A stretch of DNA of 64,000 nt. It comes from Ignavibacteriota bacterium. Lineage in GTDB: Bacteria > Bacteroidota > Ignavibacteria > Ignavibacteriales > Melioribacteraceae. The notes below the pieces were generated by a model, which was not told the origin of the DNA, ran no database searches, and saw only the letters and a list, made by a program, of their open reading frames with translations. This document shows, in pieces, positions 28,592 to 37,738 of this stretch. The DNA is taken from positions 186,001 to 250,000 of the forward strand of contig JADJOX010000008.1 in assembly GCA_016713565.1 (NCBI GenBank), in the 5' to 3' direction. A program made the position numbers and the translations under genes. How positions within the stretch are numbered: position 1 is the first letter of the stretch; each line of letters begins with the position of its first letter.

Positions 28592-28816
28592 AAATTTCAT
28601 TAATCCCGAATAAACTTTATAGCCTAAAATAAAAAATCTACAATATCCTTTTATTCCCTAAAGTAATTATGAAATATCTAAAATTCCCACAAATAAGAAG
28701 AGTTTTGAAAAATTATTTGTTTTATAGCATAAAATAATAAAAATAATTGGCAGACTATTTGATGGAAGTATTTCCAATATTTTAGTTTATAAATTAAAAT
28801 TGGAAATTTACTTTTT
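28592..28816 (+). promoter_or_regulatory. 225-base AT-rich gap before the octahaem gene
   Basis: No gene or clear terminator was found. It is long enough to hold a separate promoter for the octahaem/cytochrome b/YeeE genes, but no convincing -33/-7 pair could be picked out. Confidence 0.2.
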
Positions 28817-30400
28817 ATGAAAAAAATTATTGGTTCGTTAGGAGTTTTGGTTTTGATAATAATTGTTGCAATTGGAACGCTTACCACTAAAAGCAGCGAG
28901 GAAACAGTATTAGATAAACTAAAAACCAAATATTCGGAAAAACATATTGCCTCAGTTGATCATTCAAAGTTTTCCGGTTTGCAGAAAAAATTTAATTCTC
29001 CGAGAGAAGTTACTGCTGAATGTATTTCATGCCACAACAAACGTCACGAAGAAGTTATGCATTCTAATCACTGGAACTGGGAAAGAGAAGAATTTATTGA
29101 AGGACGAGGAATTGTTTCAATTGGTAAAAAGAATGTAATGAACAATTTTTGCATAGGAACTCAGGGAAATGTTAAAAGCTGCGCGAAATGTCACATTGGA
29201 TACGGAATGGATGAAAACGGTAAATCATTTACCGACGCAAATAATATTGATTGTTTAGTTTGCCATGATAATACCGAAACATATGCAAAAGCCCAAAACA
29301 AAGGCGGAGCGCCCGTAGAAACATTGGATTTTAATAAAATCGCACAGAATGTGGGCAAACCCAAAAGAACAAATTGCGGTGTGTGTCATTTTTTTGGCGG
29401 CGGCGGAGACAATGTTAAACATGGGGACTTGAGCAGCGATATGTTCGAACCAAGCGGGGAAATTGATATTCATATGAATACCGCGGAAATGGACTTGCAA
29501 TGCGTTGACTGTCATACAACCAAACAGCATACAATCGGCGGAAAAATGTATTCACTTTCGTCAATGAATCATAATAGAATTTTCTGTGAAGACTGTCATA
29601 CTTCAACACCTCATGAAAATGAAATATTAAATGAGCATACGTTAAAGGTTGCTTGTCAAACTTGTCATATTCCGGTTTACGCAAAAGGTAAGTCAACCAA
29701 AATGACATGGGATTGGTCGACTGCGGGTAAATTGAAAAACGGCGAACCTTACGAAGAAGACGATAGTTTAGGAAACCATACTTATCTTTCAATCAAAGGA
29801 AGCTTTACATGGAATGATCACGTAAAACCGGAGTATCAATGGTTTAACGGAACTGCATCACATTATTTGGAAGGAGATAAAATTGAAGATACAACAAAAT
29901 CTTTGGTAATGAATGAGCTTCACGGATCTTACTCCGATCCTGAATCTAAAATAATTCCTGTAAAAGTACATAGAGCAATTCAGCCTTATGATCCAATAAA
30001 TAAAATTTTAATACAGCCGAAACTATATGCCGATCAAAAAGGAGAAGGAGCATTTTGGCAGGATTTCGATTGGAAAACTTCAAGTGCTGAAGGAATGAAA
30101 GATGCCGATCTGCCTTTCAGCGGAAAAGTTTCTTTCATTAAAACTGAAATGAACTGGCCCGTTAACCATCAAGTGTCTTCGGCGGAGAATTCAGTAAAAT
30201 GCGCGGAATGTCATACAAGAGAAAACGGAAGATTGGCAAATTTAAATGATTTTTATATTCCGGGCAGAGACTACTCAAAAGTAGTGGACACAATCGGCAA
30301 ATGGACAATTCTATTGTCTTTACTTGGAATAGCAATCCATGGTTCTTTAAGAATTTATGCTGAAAAAAAATTAAATAATGGAGTTAAAAAAAATGACTAA
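28817..30400 (+). CDS. Octahaem tetrathionate reductase-family cytochrome c
   Basis: A 527-aa protein with an N-terminal signal or anchor (LVLIIIVAIGTL), eight CxxCH motifs (CISCH, CAKCH, CLVCH, CGVCH, CVDCH, CEDCH, CQTCH, CAECH) and a C-terminal membrane helix (WTILLSLLGIAIHGSL). The block around NCGVCHFFGGGGDNVKHGDL (residues 187-205) is the conserved core of the octahaem tetrathionate reductase family known from Shewanella, which reduces tetrathionate to thiosulfate and, in vitro, also nitrite and hydroxylamine. The last codons overlap the cytochrome b gene. The natural substrate here is not proven; the surrounding sulfur genes favour tetrathionate or a related polythionate. Confidence 0.88.
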   Translation: MKKIIGSLGVLVLIIIVAIGTLTTKSSEETVLDKLKTKYSEKHIASVDHSKFSGLQKKFNSPREVTAECISCHNKRHEEVMHSNHWNWEREEFIEGRGIVSIGKKNVMNNFCIGTQGNVKSCAKCHIGYGMDENGKSFTDANNIDCLVCHDNTETYAKAQNKGGAPVETLDFNKIAQNVGKPKRTNCGVCHFFGGGGDNVKHGDLSSDMFEPSGEIDIHMNTAEMDLQCVDCHTTKQHTIGGKMYSLSSMNHNRIFCEDCHTSTPHENEILNEHTLKVACQTCHIPVYAKGKSTKMTWDWSTAGKLKNGEPYEEDDSLGNHTYLSIKGSFTWNDHVKPEYQWFNGTASHYLEGDKIEDTTKSLVMNELHGSYSDPESKIIPVKVHRAIQPYDPINKILIQPKLYADQKGEGAFWQDFDWKTSSAEGMKDADLPFSGKVSFIKTEMNWPVNHQVSSAENSVKCAECHTRENGRLANLNDFYIPGRDYSKVVDTIGKWTILLSLLGIAIHGSLRIYAEKKLNNGVKKND

Positions 30401-31037
30401 AAAAGTTTATGTATATAAATCCTTTGAAAGATTTTGGCATTGGGTACAGTCGATTTTAATTATTTTTCTCGGCTTTACAGGTTTTGAGATTCACGGTTCT
30501 TATGAGTTTTTTGGATTTGAACAAGCAGTTAAATATCACAATATTGCCGCTTATTTATTTATTGTATTAATAGTTTTTGCAATTTTCTGGCATTTTACAA
30601 CCGGAGAATGGAGGCAGTATATTCCTACTTATAAAAACATTATCGCTCAAGTTCAATTCTATCTTTTTGGAATATTTAAAAACGCTCCGCACCCGACAAA
30701 AAAAACTGTTCTTAGTAAATTAAATCCAATGCAGAAATTAACTTATTTTGGTTTAAAAATTTTAGTAATCCCGCTTTCAGTTACATCAGGACTTCTTTAT
30801 ATGCTTTATCGTTATCCTCAACGACATGAAATAAGATTTTTAAATATTGAATCTTTGGAGATAATTGCGGTAGTTCATACCATAGCGGCATTATTTCTTG
30901 TTTCATTTTTAATTGTACATCTTTATTTAATTACAACAGGTGAAAAAATTACAACTAACTTGAAAGCAATGCTAACAGGATATGAGGAATTGGAACATGA
31001 AGATGCAGAAATAATAAATTTAAAGGAGACAAAGTAA
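30393..31037 (+). CDS. Cytochrome b561-type membrane subunit
   Basis: A 214-aa di-haem cytochrome b of the type that links quinols to periplasmic reductases. Membrane helices begin with FERFWHWVQSILIIFLGF (a haem-ligand His), then HNIAAYLFIVLIVFAIFWHF, ILVIPLSVTSGLLYML and VVHTIAALFLVSFLIVHLYL. The GGAG at 30380-30383 serves the ATG at 30393, which overlaps the octahaem stop by eight bases; an upstream ATG at 30378 is less likely. Tight overlap supports a complex with the octahaem cytochrome, as quinol oxidase partner. Confidence 0.86.
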   Translation: MTKKVYVYKSFERFWHWVQSILIIFLGFTGFEIHGSYEFFGFEQAVKYHNIAAYLFIVLIVFAIFWHFTTGEWRQYIPTYKNIIAQVQFYLFGIFKNAPHPTKKTVLSKLNPMQKLTYFGLKILVIPLSVTSGLLYMLYRYPQRHEIRFLNIESLEIIAVVHTIAALFLVSFLIVHLYLITTGEKITTNLKAMLTGYEELEHEDAEIINLKETK

Positions 31038-31549
31038 TGCAGAAAAAATATATGAATCCTTATTTAGCCGGATTTTTATTGGGACTTCTTTTAGTTGCAA
31101 CTATTTATATTACCGGCAGAGGATTAGGCGCGAGCGGCGCGGTTAAAAGTGTAACGGTTCAGCTTGTGGAATCAGCTGTTCCTCAGCATGCCGAAAATAC
31201 AAAATTCTACAAAGAATATTCATCCGAACATACCGGTAGTCCGCTAAAATCATGGCTGGTTTTTGAAGTTATTGGAGTTTTAATTGGCGCATTTATTTCC
31301 GGTTTAGTTTCAGAAAGGTTGAATTTAACTCTTGAACACGGTCCGAGAATAAATTCCAAAATTAGAATTTTCGGCGCAATTACGGGCGGATTATTATTTG
31401 GATTTGGTGCTCAGTTAGGAAGAGGTTGTACAAGCGGAGCGGCGTTAAGCGGAATGGCAGTTCTTTCAACCGGAGGAATTTTAACTATGGTTGCTATTTT
31501 CGGCGGCGCATATTTGTTCGCGTATTTTTTTAGAAAATTTTGGATATAA
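31037..31549 (+). CDS. YeeE-type half of a thiosulfate/sulfane-sulfur uptake transporter, copy 1
   Basis: A 170-aa membrane protein of the YeeE/YedE (DUF395) family. It has about four or five helices, the family loop GRGLGASGAV and the sulfur-handling motif GRGCTSGAALSG with Cys131. In the related TsuA protein, conserved cysteines pass thiosulfate through the membrane. The ATG overlaps the cytochrome b stop by one base and has AAGGAGA before it. Its partner half follows after 12 bases. A second, clearly paralogous pair lies at 37.2-38.3 kb. Confidence 0.87.
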   Translation: MQKKYMNPYLAGFLLGLLLVATIYITGRGLGASGAVKSVTVQLVESAVPQHAENTKFYKEYSSEHTGSPLKSWLVFEVIGVLIGAFISGLVSERLNLTLEHGPRINSKIRIFGAITGGLLFGFGAQLGRGCTSGAALSGMAVLSTGGILTMVAIFGGAYLFAYFFRKFWI

Positions 31550-31561
31550 GGAGAATTTAAA

Positions 31562-32752
31562 ATGGGTCCTTTAGTTCCCGATGTAATCAGTAATGATCTG
31601 AATTATTTAGTTGCCTTAGTTATTGGAGTTGCTTTTGGAGCAATTCTTGAACAAGCCGGATTTTCAACTTCAAAGAAATTAGTCGGTTTGTTTTATGGAT
31701 ATGATTTTACTGTTCTCAGAGTTTTTTTTACAGCCGGATTAGTAGCAATGTTCGGAATTATTATGTTGGATCACTGGGGATATTTGGATGTAAATTTAAT
31801 TTATATAAATCCAACATTTGTCGGTGCCGCAATTGTTGGCGGATTGATAATGGGATTAGGATTTGTGATCGGCGGATTTTGTCCAGGAACATCAGTTTGT
31901 GCGGCGGCAATTGGTAAAATAGACGCAATGTATTTTATATTCGGCTCGGTAATTGGAATTTTAATCTTTGCAGAAGGATATCCACTTTGGGAAGATTTTT
32001 ATAAAGCATATAATTATGGCGGAGTTAGAATTTTTGATACATTTGGAATTTCGCAATCATTATTTGCTTTTATCCTTACTTCAATTGCTTTAATTGCTTT
32101 TTGGTTTACTTCAATAATTGAAAATAAAGTAAATGGTATTAATAAACCCTCACTTAGATTTACGCCTTATTATTTAGGCTTGACAGCTGTTGGAATTTTT
32201 ATTGCAATTTCGGCATTTATGTTTCCATCCAAAAAAGACGGATTAATTGAGCAAGTAAAGAATGTTGAGTTTGTAAATTCTTATTCAATTAAAGAAATTA
32301 CATCCGATGAATTGGCATATAGAATTATGGAGGGTGACAAAAAGCTGCAGATATTTGATTTTAGGGCTTCCGAAGAATATACTAAACAAAGTCTGCCTAA
32401 TTCTATATTATTTTCAATTGATAATTTTTTTGAAAAAGAACCAAATAGACTTTTAAGTTTATCAAACCGTACAAATGTTTTTATAGCTGATGATGAATTA
32501 ACCGAAAGAAAAATTGCTGTTATCGCAAAAGAACTTGGTTACAATAATATTAAAATTCTTACCGGCGGATTTAATTCATTTAAAAATCTTATTTTGAATT
32601 ATGATAAAACTGTAGTCCCTAAAAATAAAGTTGAAAAAACGACTTTTGCCTTTAGAGAAAAAGCATCAATTAAAATTCCGGAAATAATTAAAAATAATAA
32701 ACCCAAAGGCGGTGTTGAGAAAAAACTAAAACGCGCTGTCGGCGGTTGCTAA
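31562..32752 (+). CDS. YedE-type transporter half fused to a Cys-less rhodanese domain with a C-terminal Cys tail
   Basis: A 396-aa fusion. Residues 1-145 are the YedE half, with the motif GGFCPGTSVCAAAIGKID (Cys107, Cys113). Two more helices follow (about 163-183 and 203-220), then a rhodanese fold (about 245-346; IFDFRASEEYTKQSLPNS and ILTGGFNSFKN). The catalytic loop reads VFIADDELTE where an active rhodanese has a Cys. The chain ends with a lysine-rich tail, KKLKRAVGGC, whose final residue is Cys396, the only Cys outside the transporter half. By analogy with SoxY and DsrC, the tail Cys could be a persulfide carrier arm; that is inference. AGGAGAA precedes the ATG. Confidence 0.82.
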   Translation: MGPLVPDVISNDLNYLVALVIGVAFGAILEQAGFSTSKKLVGLFYGYDFTVLRVFFTAGLVAMFGIIMLDHWGYLDVNLIYINPTFVGAAIVGGLIMGLGFVIGGFCPGTSVCAAAIGKIDAMYFIFGSVIGILIFAEGYPLWEDFYKAYNYGGVRIFDTFGISQSLFAFILTSIALIAFWFTSIIENKVNGINKPSLRFTPYYLGLTAVGIFIAISAFMFPSKKDGLIEQVKNVEFVNSYSIKEITSDELAYRIMEGDKKLQIFDFRASEEYTKQSLPNSILFSIDNFFEKEPNRLLSLSNRTNVFIADDELTERKIAVIAKELGYNNIKILTGGFNSFKNLILNYDKTVVPKNKVEKTTFAFREKASIKIPEIIKNNKPKGGVEKKLKRAVGGC

Positions 32753-32756
32753 ATTT

Positions 32757-32789
32757 AATCAACCTCAATATTAAAAATTGAGGTTGATT
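32757..32789 (+). terminator. Strong hairpin closing the first sulfur operon
   Basis: AATCAACCTCAAT pairs perfectly with ATTGAGGTTGATT (13 bp, 7-base loop), four bases after the stop codon. The following sequence is T-rich but has no uninterrupted tract. Confidence 0.65.
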
Positions 32790-32950
32790 GTATTCTCATT
32801 TTCAATTCTAAAATCCAATCAAATTCGGATATCAAATATTAGTTTTCCCAAAATTCGTAACAGGATAATTTATCCTTTCCAAATTTTAAGAGAAATAATG
32901 CCTGAGAATAAAAAAATTTTAAAAAATTGTGAATATTTTTAAATGGCAAG

Positions 32951-32978
32951 AAAGTTGATATTCATAACTATCAACTTT
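32951..32978. promoter_or_regulatory. Perfect inverted repeat before the MerR gene, probable operator
   Basis: AAAGTTGATA and TATCAACTTT are exact inverted repeats separated by eight bases, ending 11 bases before the MerR start. MerR proteins bind such dyads inside their promoters. TTGATA within the left arm could be a -35-like element. It could also fold as an RNA hairpin, but there is no T-tract. Confidence 0.55.
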
Positions 32979-32989
32979 TAAAGAATTTT

Positions 32990-33433
32990 ATGGAAACTGT
33001 GATAGACAAGAAAACTCCCGTTTATCCGATCAGAACAGCCGCTCAAATTCTTGGAATTTCCGTTCATACTCTCCGAATGTACGAAAAAGAAGGTTTAATA
33101 ATTCCACATAAATCAGAAGGTAATCAAAGAGTTTATTCCGAAGACGATCTGGAAAGATTAAGATGTATTAGGCGCGCAATAAATGAATCAAAAATAAGTA
33201 TAAACGGAATAAAAACAATTTACTCTTTAATACCATGCTGGGAAGTAGCAAAATGCGGAGAAGATGACAGAAAATCCTGCAACGCGTTTAAAAGCCATGA
33301 ACAGCCTTGCTGGACTTTTGATCATCCGAATACAATGTGCGAAAACCATAATTGCAGGGAATGTGAGGTTTACTCAGAATATTCGCAATGCGGCGCAATA
33401 AAAGATTTAATAAAAAAAATATCGGGATTATAA
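32990..33433 (+). CDS. MerR-family regulator with a cysteine-rich two-CW-like tail
   Basis: A 147-aa protein. Residues about 13-75 form a MerR DNA-binding head (AAQILGISVHTLRMYEKEGL, then RVYSEDDLERLRCIRRA). After a short linker, residues about 82-135 hold eight Cys, starting CWEVAKCG, then SCNAF, PCWTFDHP and CENHNCRECEVYSEYSQC, resembling the two-CW domain. The spacing suggests a metal- or FeS-bound or thiol-redox sensor. Its stop is three bases before the molybdoenzyme start, so it is the first gene of that operon and a likely local activator responding to sulfur species or redox. The ligand is not known. Confidence 0.8.
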   Translation: METVIDKKTPVYPIRTAAQILGISVHTLRMYEKEGLIIPHKSEGNQRVYSEDDLERLRCIRRAINESKISINGIKTIYSLIPCWEVAKCGEDDRKSCNAFKSHEQPCWTFDHPNTMCENHNCRECEVYSEYSQCGAIKDLIKKISGL

Positions 33434-33436
33434 TTT

Positions 33437-35647
33437 ATGAATTCATTATCAAGAAGAAGATTTCTGAAAATTACAAGCGCGACTTTTGGAGCGGCCGTAG
33501 CAGTTACTTCTTTGAGTGAAGTAGTGAAAGGTGCCGAAAAAGTTGAAGGAAAAACAGGTAAAAAGGCGAAAGGAATTCAAAAAATTCCCACTTATTGTGA
33601 TCTGTGTTTTTGGAAATGCGGCGCAGTTGCTTATGTGAATGATGGAGAATTATGGAAGATAGAAGGAAATCCAGAGGATCCTTTAAGCAAAGGCAGATTG
33701 TGCCCAAGAGGAACCGGTGGAATTGGAGCATATTCGGATTCCGACAGATTAAAAGCTCCATTAATACGAAAAGGTAAGCGAGGAAATGAAGAATTTGTTC
33801 AAGTAACATGGGAAGAAGCATTTGATTATATAGCCGAAAAAATGAAAAAAATTAAAATTGATTACGGCCCGGAATCGATGGTGCTGTTTAGTCATGGAAT
33901 CGGCGGAAATTTTTTACAGCATTTGATTACCGCTTATGGAAGTCCGAATATTACCGCTCCTTCATTTGCGCAATGCCGCGGACCCAGAGAAGTAGGTTTT
34001 GAATTAACATTCGGCGATGTTGTCGGTTCACCAGAAAGAACCGATATTCAAAATTCAAGATGTTTAGTTTTAATTGGCTCTCATCTTGGCGAAAATATGC
34101 ACAATACACAAGTCCAGGAATTTGCGGAAGCAGTGGAAAAAGGGGCAACAATAATAACTGTCGATCCGAGATTTTCTATCGCGGCTAGTAAATCAAAATA
34201 TTACCTGCCAATTAAACCGGGCACGGATATAGCATTACTGCTGTCGTGGATGAACGTAATTGTATCTGAGAATTTATATGATAAAGAGTTTGTTGAAAAA
34301 TACGGTTTTGGTTTTGAACAATTTAAAAACGAAATATCACAATATACGCCTGAATGGGCATATATTGAAACTACGATTGATCCGGAATTAATTAGAAAAA
34401 CCGCTTATGAAATGGCAAATAATAAGCCTGCCACTTTAATTCATCCTGGAAGACATACAACCTGGTACGGCGATGATACGCAAAGAAGTCGTGCCATTGC
34501 TTTACTTAATGCTCTGATGGGAAATTGGGGAAAACAAGGAGGATTTTATATTCCGCACAGTTTTGCAATTCCAAAATATCCTTATCCGGCTTACCCTAAT
34601 TCACAAAAAGAAGCTGCGGATAACCCAAATCATAAATATCCGTTTGCGGAAGGTGAAAAAAGTTCTAGCGGCATGCGCGACGCAACTTTAACTTCCATTC
34701 CTTACCCAATCAGAGGCTGGTTAGTATATGCTACGAACTTACTTCAAGCTTTGCCGAATAAACAAGAGACAATTGACGCGATACAAAAATTGGATTTGTT
34801 GGTTGTCGTGGATGTAGTGCCGAGTGAAATTGCTGGATATGCCGATGTAGTTTTACCGGAATCTGTTTATTTGGAAAGATATGATGATCTTAATACTTCT
34901 TCATGCAAAGAAGGTTTTGTAGGAATACGTCAGCCGGTAATTGATTCACCCAACGATCAAAAGCCAAATTGGTGGATTGCCAAACAGCTTGCAAATAAAC
35001 TGGGATTAGGTAATTATTTCCCTTGGAAAAATGTTGAAGAATACTTGGATACAAGATTAAAAAGCGCCGGATTAAGTCTTGCAGAATTAAAACAAAAAGG
35101 TGTAATTAAAGGTCCTAAGCAGCCCATTTATTATGGAGAAAATGATATACCCGAATTTTTTACTCAATCCGGTAAAGTTGAATTTTATTCGCTTGCATTG
35201 CAAGAAGCGGGATTCGATCCGGTTCCCAAATATGTAAAACCAGAGGAACCTCCGGCAGGATATTACCGACTTTTATTCGGCAGAGCTCCGGTTCATACTT
35301 TCAGCAAAACTATTTCAAACAAATTTTTATCAAATCTGATGGAAGAAAATGAACTGTGGCTTAACTGCGATATTGCAAAAAGATTTGGAATAAATAACGG
35401 AGATTATGTTAAACTAAAAAACCAAGATGGAATTGTAAGCAATAAAATAAAAGTGAAATCTACAGAACGGATAAGAACAGACTGCGTATATATGGTTCAC
35501 GGCTTTGGACAGCAGTCGAAAATGTACAGGCAAACTTTTAACAAAGGGGCAAGCGATACACAGCTTGTTACAAATTATAAAGTTGATCCTTTAATGGGAG
35601 GAACCGGTATGAATGTAAATTTTGTAACAATTGAACCGGAGGCATAA
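33437..35647 (+). CDS. Molybdopterin oxidoreductase, thiosulfate/polysulfide reductase (PhsA/PsrA) type
   Basis: A 736-aa catalytic subunit of the DMSO-reductase family. It has a Tat signal (SRRRFLKI, then a hydrophobic stretch) and a [4Fe-4S] site formed by Cys54, Cys57, Cys61 and Cys89 (YCDLCFWKC, then LCPRG). SFAQCRGPRE places Cys180 as the probable Mo ligand, as in PhsA/PsrA rather than Ser in DMSO reductase. The C-terminal cofactor domain ends with GFGQQSK and DPLMGGTGMN, similar to polysulfide reductases. It is exported, so it acts in the periplasm. The next two genes give its FeS and membrane subunits. Tetrathionate or another sulfur compound cannot be excluded as substrate. Confidence 0.88.
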   Translation: MNSLSRRRFLKITSATFGAAVAVTSLSEVVKGAEKVEGKTGKKAKGIQKIPTYCDLCFWKCGAVAYVNDGELWKIEGNPEDPLSKGRLCPRGTGGIGAYSDSDRLKAPLIRKGKRGNEEFVQVTWEEAFDYIAEKMKKIKIDYGPESMVLFSHGIGGNFLQHLITAYGSPNITAPSFAQCRGPREVGFELTFGDVVGSPERTDIQNSRCLVLIGSHLGENMHNTQVQEFAEAVEKGATIITVDPRFSIAASKSKYYLPIKPGTDIALLLSWMNVIVSENLYDKEFVEKYGFGFEQFKNEISQYTPEWAYIETTIDPELIRKTAYEMANNKPATLIHPGRHTTWYGDDTQRSRAIALLNALMGNWGKQGGFYIPHSFAIPKYPYPAYPNSQKEAADNPNHKYPFAEGEKSSSGMRDATLTSIPYPIRGWLVYATNLLQALPNKQETIDAIQKLDLLVVVDVVPSEIAGYADVVLPESVYLERYDDLNTSSCKEGFVGIRQPVIDSPNDQKPNWWIAKQLANKLGLGNYFPWKNVEEYLDTRLKSAGLSLAELKQKGVIKGPKQPIYYGENDIPEFFTQSGKVEFYSLALQEAGFDPVPKYVKPEEPPAGYYRLLFGRAPVHTFSKTISNKFLSNLMEENELWLNCDIAKRFGINNGDYVKLKNQDGIVSNKIKVKSTERIRTDCVYMVHGFGQQSKMYRQTFNKGASDTQLVTNYKVDPLMGGTGMNVNFVTIEPEA

Positions 35648-36187
35648 ATGTCAAGATTTGGAATGGCGATAGATACTAAAAAATGTGTTGGATGCCAGGA
35701 TTGTGTAATCGCATGCCAAACTGAAAATAAAGTACCCAATGGATTTTGCAGAGATTGGATAAAAACGGAAGCTCAAGGAAAATTCCCGACAATTCAATTA
35801 GAAATTAGATCTGAAAGATGTAATCATTGTTCAGATGCGCCTTGTGTTTCCTGCTGTCCAACAGGCGCAAGCCACTATCATGATATCGGCGGTGTTGTTC
35901 TTGTAAATCATAATGAATGTATTGGCTGTAAGGCTTGTATATCATCATGTCCATATGACGCGCGATACGTTCATCCCGATGGATATGTTGATAAATGTAC
36001 ATTCTGTATTCATAGAGTTGAGGATGGACTCAATCCCGCATGCGTATCTGTTTGTCCCACACATTGTATGCATTTCGGCGATTTGGATGATCCGAGCAGT
36101 CATATAAATCAATTACTTCAATCAAGAAAATATCATTCTTTAATTCCGGAAGCCGGAACAAGACCAAACATATTCTATTTGACTTAG
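35648..36187 (+). CDS. 4Fe-4S ferredoxin-type electron-transfer subunit
   Basis: A 179-aa PhsB/PsrB/NrfC-like subunit with cysteine clusters for four [4Fe-4S] centres: CVGCQDCVIAC, CNHCSDAPCVSCCP, CIGCKACISSCP, and CTFCIHR with CVSVCP. It lacks its own signal peptide and would be exported with the Tat-bearing catalytic subunit. The ATG directly abuts the stop of the molybdoenzyme gene, with GGAGGC as ribosome site. It carries electrons from the NrfD subunit to the molybdenum subunit. Confidence 0.93.
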   Translation: MSRFGMAIDTKKCVGCQDCVIACQTENKVPNGFCRDWIKTEAQGKFPTIQLEIRSERCNHCSDAPCVSCCPTGASHYHDIGGVVLVNHNECIGCKACISSCPYDARYVHPDGYVDKCTFCIHRVEDGLNPACVSVCPTHCMHFGDLDDPSSHINQLLQSRKYHSLIPEAGTRPNIFYLT

Positions 36188-36196
36188 GAGCATACG

Positions 36197-37144
36197 ATGA
36201 ACGAAATTACAACAACAAGACATAATCATTTGATTGATCCAACATTATCTGTTTGGGGATGGGAAATACCGGTTTATTTATTTTTAGGCGGAATGGTTGC
36301 CGGCATGATGCTGATCTCGGGATACTTTTTATTTAAAGGCAGACAAACTGAAAAAAATTGTTCATGTTTTTATTTGCCTTACATCAGTCTGATATTGTTA
36401 AGCATAGGTATGTTTGCATTATTTTTGGATTTAGAGCATAAATTTTACGTATGGAGATTATACACAACTTTTCAAATTACTTCCGCAATGTCGTGGGGGT
36501 CATGGATTCTGGTTTTAGTTTATCCCATTTTATTGATTAACGCTATACTAAAGCCTCCAAAATTTCTTGAGGATAAATTTCCACAAATTGTAAATTGGAA
36601 AAAATATTTGCATGATAGACCAATTCTATTAAAAAACTTAGGAATTGTCACAATGTTTTTTGGCGCGGGAATTGGCTTGTATACAGGAGTTCTGTTAAGT
36701 TCACTTGGAGCAAGACCATTATGGAGTTCATCAATTCTTTGGTTATTATTTTTGATCTCAGGACTTTCCAGCGCCGCTGCATTTGTCCATGTGATCGCGA
36801 AAGATGTTTTTGAACGCGAATTACTCGCAAAGGCAGATAATGCATTTTTAATAATAGAACTTTTTGTAATCGCACTTTTTATCATTGGTTTGAAAACTGC
36901 TACCGAAGTTCAAGCTAATGCGGCGGATTTATTGTTAAGCGGACAATTTGCGTCAAGTTTTTGGGTATTTGTAATTGGAATTGGAATTGTTATTCCATTG
37001 ATAATTCAGCTTCTTGCCGTAAATCATAAAGTAAAACATACCGCGCTCGCGCCTTTAATGGTAATAATTGGGGGACTAATTTTGCGTTTCATTATCGTTG
37101 CCGCCGGTCAATACAGTCATTGGTTTAATGCAAATTTTCACTAA
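36197..37144 (+). CDS. NrfD/PsrC-family quinol-interacting membrane subunit
   Basis: A 315-aa protein with about eight membrane helices (VYLFLGGMVAGMMLISGYFL, LPYISLILLSIGMFALFL, then MSWGSWILVLVYPILL and others). The GWEIPVYLFLGGM opening and the SAMSWGSW segment are typical of the NrfD/PsrC family, which anchors molybdoenzyme complexes and exchanges electrons with quinones. AGGAG lies seven bases before the ATG. It completes a three-subunit reductase with the preceding two genes. Confidence 0.92.
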   Translation: MNEITTTRHNHLIDPTLSVWGWEIPVYLFLGGMVAGMMLISGYFLFKGRQTEKNCSCFYLPYISLILLSIGMFALFLDLEHKFYVWRLYTTFQITSAMSWGSWILVLVYPILLINAILKPPKFLEDKFPQIVNWKKYLHDRPILLKNLGIVTMFFGAGIGLYTGVLLSSLGARPLWSSSILWLLFLISGLSSAAAFVHVIAKDVFERELLAKADNAFLIIELFVIALFIIGLKTATEVQANAADLLLSGQFASSFWVFVIGIGIVIPLIIQLLAVNHKVKHTALAPLMVIIGGLILRFIIVAAGQYSHWFNANFH

Positions 37145-37159
37145 TGGAGAAAATAAATT

Positions 37160-37738
37160 ATGAATGGTATAACTGAAAAAATTTCGCACATATTTGAACA
37201 TGGTGAACATGCTCATATTGATGCGAAAGAAAAACCTTTTTCAAATCCATATTTTGTTGGGATTGGATTAGGTTTGGTTTTACTCGCGGCTTTCGTAATA
37301 ATGGGAAGAGGATTAGGTGCCTCCGGAGCTTTATCTACAGCCGTGGCAGTTAGTGTAAGCAAAATTGCGCCGGAACACGCTGCAAAAAATAGTTTTTATA
37401 ATGAATATTTGGGCGATGAAAATACAAATCCGCTTAAAGATTGGCTTATCTTTCAAGTTATTGGCGTATTATTCGGCGGATTTATTTCAGGTACACTTGC
37501 GCACAGAGTAAAAAAAGGTATTGAAAAAGGTCCGAGAATTTCAACAAAAATGCGATTGGTCTATGCATTTATTGGCGGAGGATTACTTGGATGGGGAGCT
37601 AAATTAGCTAGAGGCTGTATGAGCGGACAAGCGCTAAGCGGAGGAGCAGTATTAAACTTAGGCAGCTGGATTTTTATGATGATGGTATTTGTCGGCGGAT
37701 ATGCAGCAGCTTATTTTTTTAGGAGACAATGGATATGA
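37160..37738 (+). CDS. YeeE-type transporter half, copy 2, with His-rich N-terminus
   Basis: A 192-aa paralogue of the 31.0-kb gene: NPYFVGIGLGL, GRGLGASGAL, KGPRISTKMR and ARGCMSGQALSGG (Cys153) line up directly. It has an additional hydrophilic N-terminus with several His (HIFEHGEHAHIDAKE) that copy 1 lacks, perhaps a metal site on the cytoplasmic side. It overlaps the next gene at its stop by four bases (ATGA). Expected to transport thiosulfate or sulfane sulfur with its partner. Confidence 0.87.
   Translation: MNGITEKISHIFEHGEHAHIDAKEKPFSNPYFVGIGLGLVLLAAFVIMGRGLGASGALSTAVAVSVSKIAPEHAAKNSFYNEYLGDENTNPLKDWLIFQVIGVLFGGFISGTLAHRVKKGIEKGPRISTKMRLVYAFIGGGLLGWGAKLARGCMSGQALSGGAVLNLGSWIFMMMVFVGGYAAAYFFRRQWI

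Noticed and set aside
32990..33433. Mercury resistance regulator
   Set aside because: No mer genes are nearby and the Cys pattern is a two-CW-like tail, not the MerR mercury-binding arrangement.
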